From contig JAVVEW010000061.1 in NCBI GenBank assembly GCA_032251045.1, forward strand, positions 1 through 15,208: DNA of 15,208 nt. Direction: 5' to 3'. This document shows positions 14,680 through 15,208 of the stretch, piece after piece. This stretch comes from JAVVEW01 sp032251045 (GTDB taxonomy: Bacteria; Pseudomonadota; Gammaproteobacteria; Methylococcales; Methylomonadaceae). The notes under the pieces are model-generated. The model saw nothing but the letters and a program-made list of their open reading frames with translations. It ran no database searches and had not been told where the DNA came from. Both the position numbers and the translations under genes were made by a program. The first letter of the stretch is position 1. Each line of letters starts with the position of its first letter.

Positions 14680-15208
14680 ATGTCTTACCCAGAAGATTTT
14701 GTTTGTGTGGCCGGTGCGCCGCGTTGTGGTACATCGGCTTTAGCCAGTTATCTGGCCGACCATCCCGATATAGGCTTTGCCAGTGTCAAGGAACCGCATT
14801 TTTTTACCCTGAATCAGGATTTGTCCGACTGCGATTTGCGCGAGTTGGTCAAAAATGAATATGTGCCACGCTATTTTGGCCAGTATTCGGGGCAAGAACG
14901 CTGCTGGGGAGAGGGGTCGGTATCGATGCTTTATCAACCCCGGGCGGCCAGGCAGTTATTAAAGGTTTGGCCTAAGGCCAAATTTATTATCGCCGTGCGC
15001 GACCCGATGGTGATGTTGCCTTCGCTGCATGAGCGTTCGCTTTATCAAGGTGATGAGGATGTTCGCGATTTTAGCCGCGCCTGGCGCTTGATTCCGGAAC
15101 GTATTCAGGGCAAAAAGGTGCCGAAAGGCACGCTGGACCCTAGGATTTTGCGCTACGATGAAGTCGGACGGCTAGGGCATTATCTGGAGGCTTTTTTACA
15201 GGAGGTAG
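14680..15208 (+). CDS. Sulfotransferase family protein (3' end beyond the window)
   Basis: The first 176 codons of a gene are present and the frame is still open at the right edge. The N-terminus VAGAPRCGTSALASYLADHP (10-29) contains the 5'-phosphosulfate-binding loop of PAPS-dependent sulfotransferases, followed by the common KEPHFF block (37-42). FIIAVRDPMVMLPS (102-115) matches the 3'-phosphate-binding RDP...S motif. Such enzymes transfer sulfate from PAPS to hydroxyl or amino groups of sugars, lipids or small molecules; the acceptor cannot be read here. Both PAPS motifs look intact. The ATG is 97 bases after the SPOR gene stop, with no clear ribosome binding site or promoter. The small CCGA-GCGT-TCGG hairpin in the gap lacks a T-run. 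Confidence 0.88.
   Translation, partial: MSYPEDFVCVAGAPRCGTSALASYLADHPDIGFASVKEPHFFTLNQDLSDCDLRELVKNEYVPRYFGQYSGQERCWGEGSVSMLYQPRAARQLLKVWPKAKFIIAVRDPMVMLPSLHERSLYQGDEDVRDFSRAWRLIPERIQGKKVPKGTLDPRILRYDEVGRLGHYLEAFLQEV

Overview
The window looks like a chromosomal segment of a gammaproteobacterium. The glutamyl-tRNA synthetase is colinear with the 471-residue E. coli enzyme over its whole length, and an argS gene is followed directly by a SPOR-domain cell-division-type gene. From general layout an aquatic or methanotroph-like lineage (Methylococcales) is possible, but no diagnostic metabolic gene is present, so this stays a guess. I see no phage, insertion sequence, CRISPR array, tRNA or rRNA.

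Left half (minus strand, read from right to left). A porin gene (4680-6086) lies downstream of a good Fur-box-like operator (6149-6167) and ends at a strong rho-independent terminator (4614-4641). After it comes a tightly packed cluster: a secreted FMN-binding (NqrC/RnfG-type) protein, a small four-helix membrane protein, exonuclease VII large subunit (xseA), a secreted Sel1-repeat protein and gltX. The first three genes overlap by 1 and 4 bases and the last two junctions are 33 and 7 bases, so they are probably co-transcribed. Bases 1-244 hold no gene I can support, only small palindromes and a fragment of an interspersed repeat.

Middle (minus strand). A very large CheB-CheR-PAS fusion (8748-12020) is followed by a PAS-PAS-GGDEF-EAL cyclic-di-GMP enzyme (6411 to about 8643). 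The pair links chemoreceptor-type methylation chemistry with c-di-GMP signalling. The conserved N-terminal part of the GGDEF-EAL protein lies in a different frame from the rest, which points to a +1 frameshift near 8545-8580. The 324-base gap after it (6087-6410) holds two clean hairpins and a second repeat fragment.

Right part (plus strand). From the divergent intergenic region 12021-12240, with a credible sigma70 promoter, run argS, a SPOR-domain inner-membrane protein overlapping it by one base, and a sulfotransferase gene cut off by the right edge.

The most interesting candidate system is the iron-regulated-looking porin together with the flavoprotein and the His-bearing membrane protein, which could be an envelope flavin-based electron-transfer (for example ferric-reducing) module. 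That role is inferred from motifs and context only.
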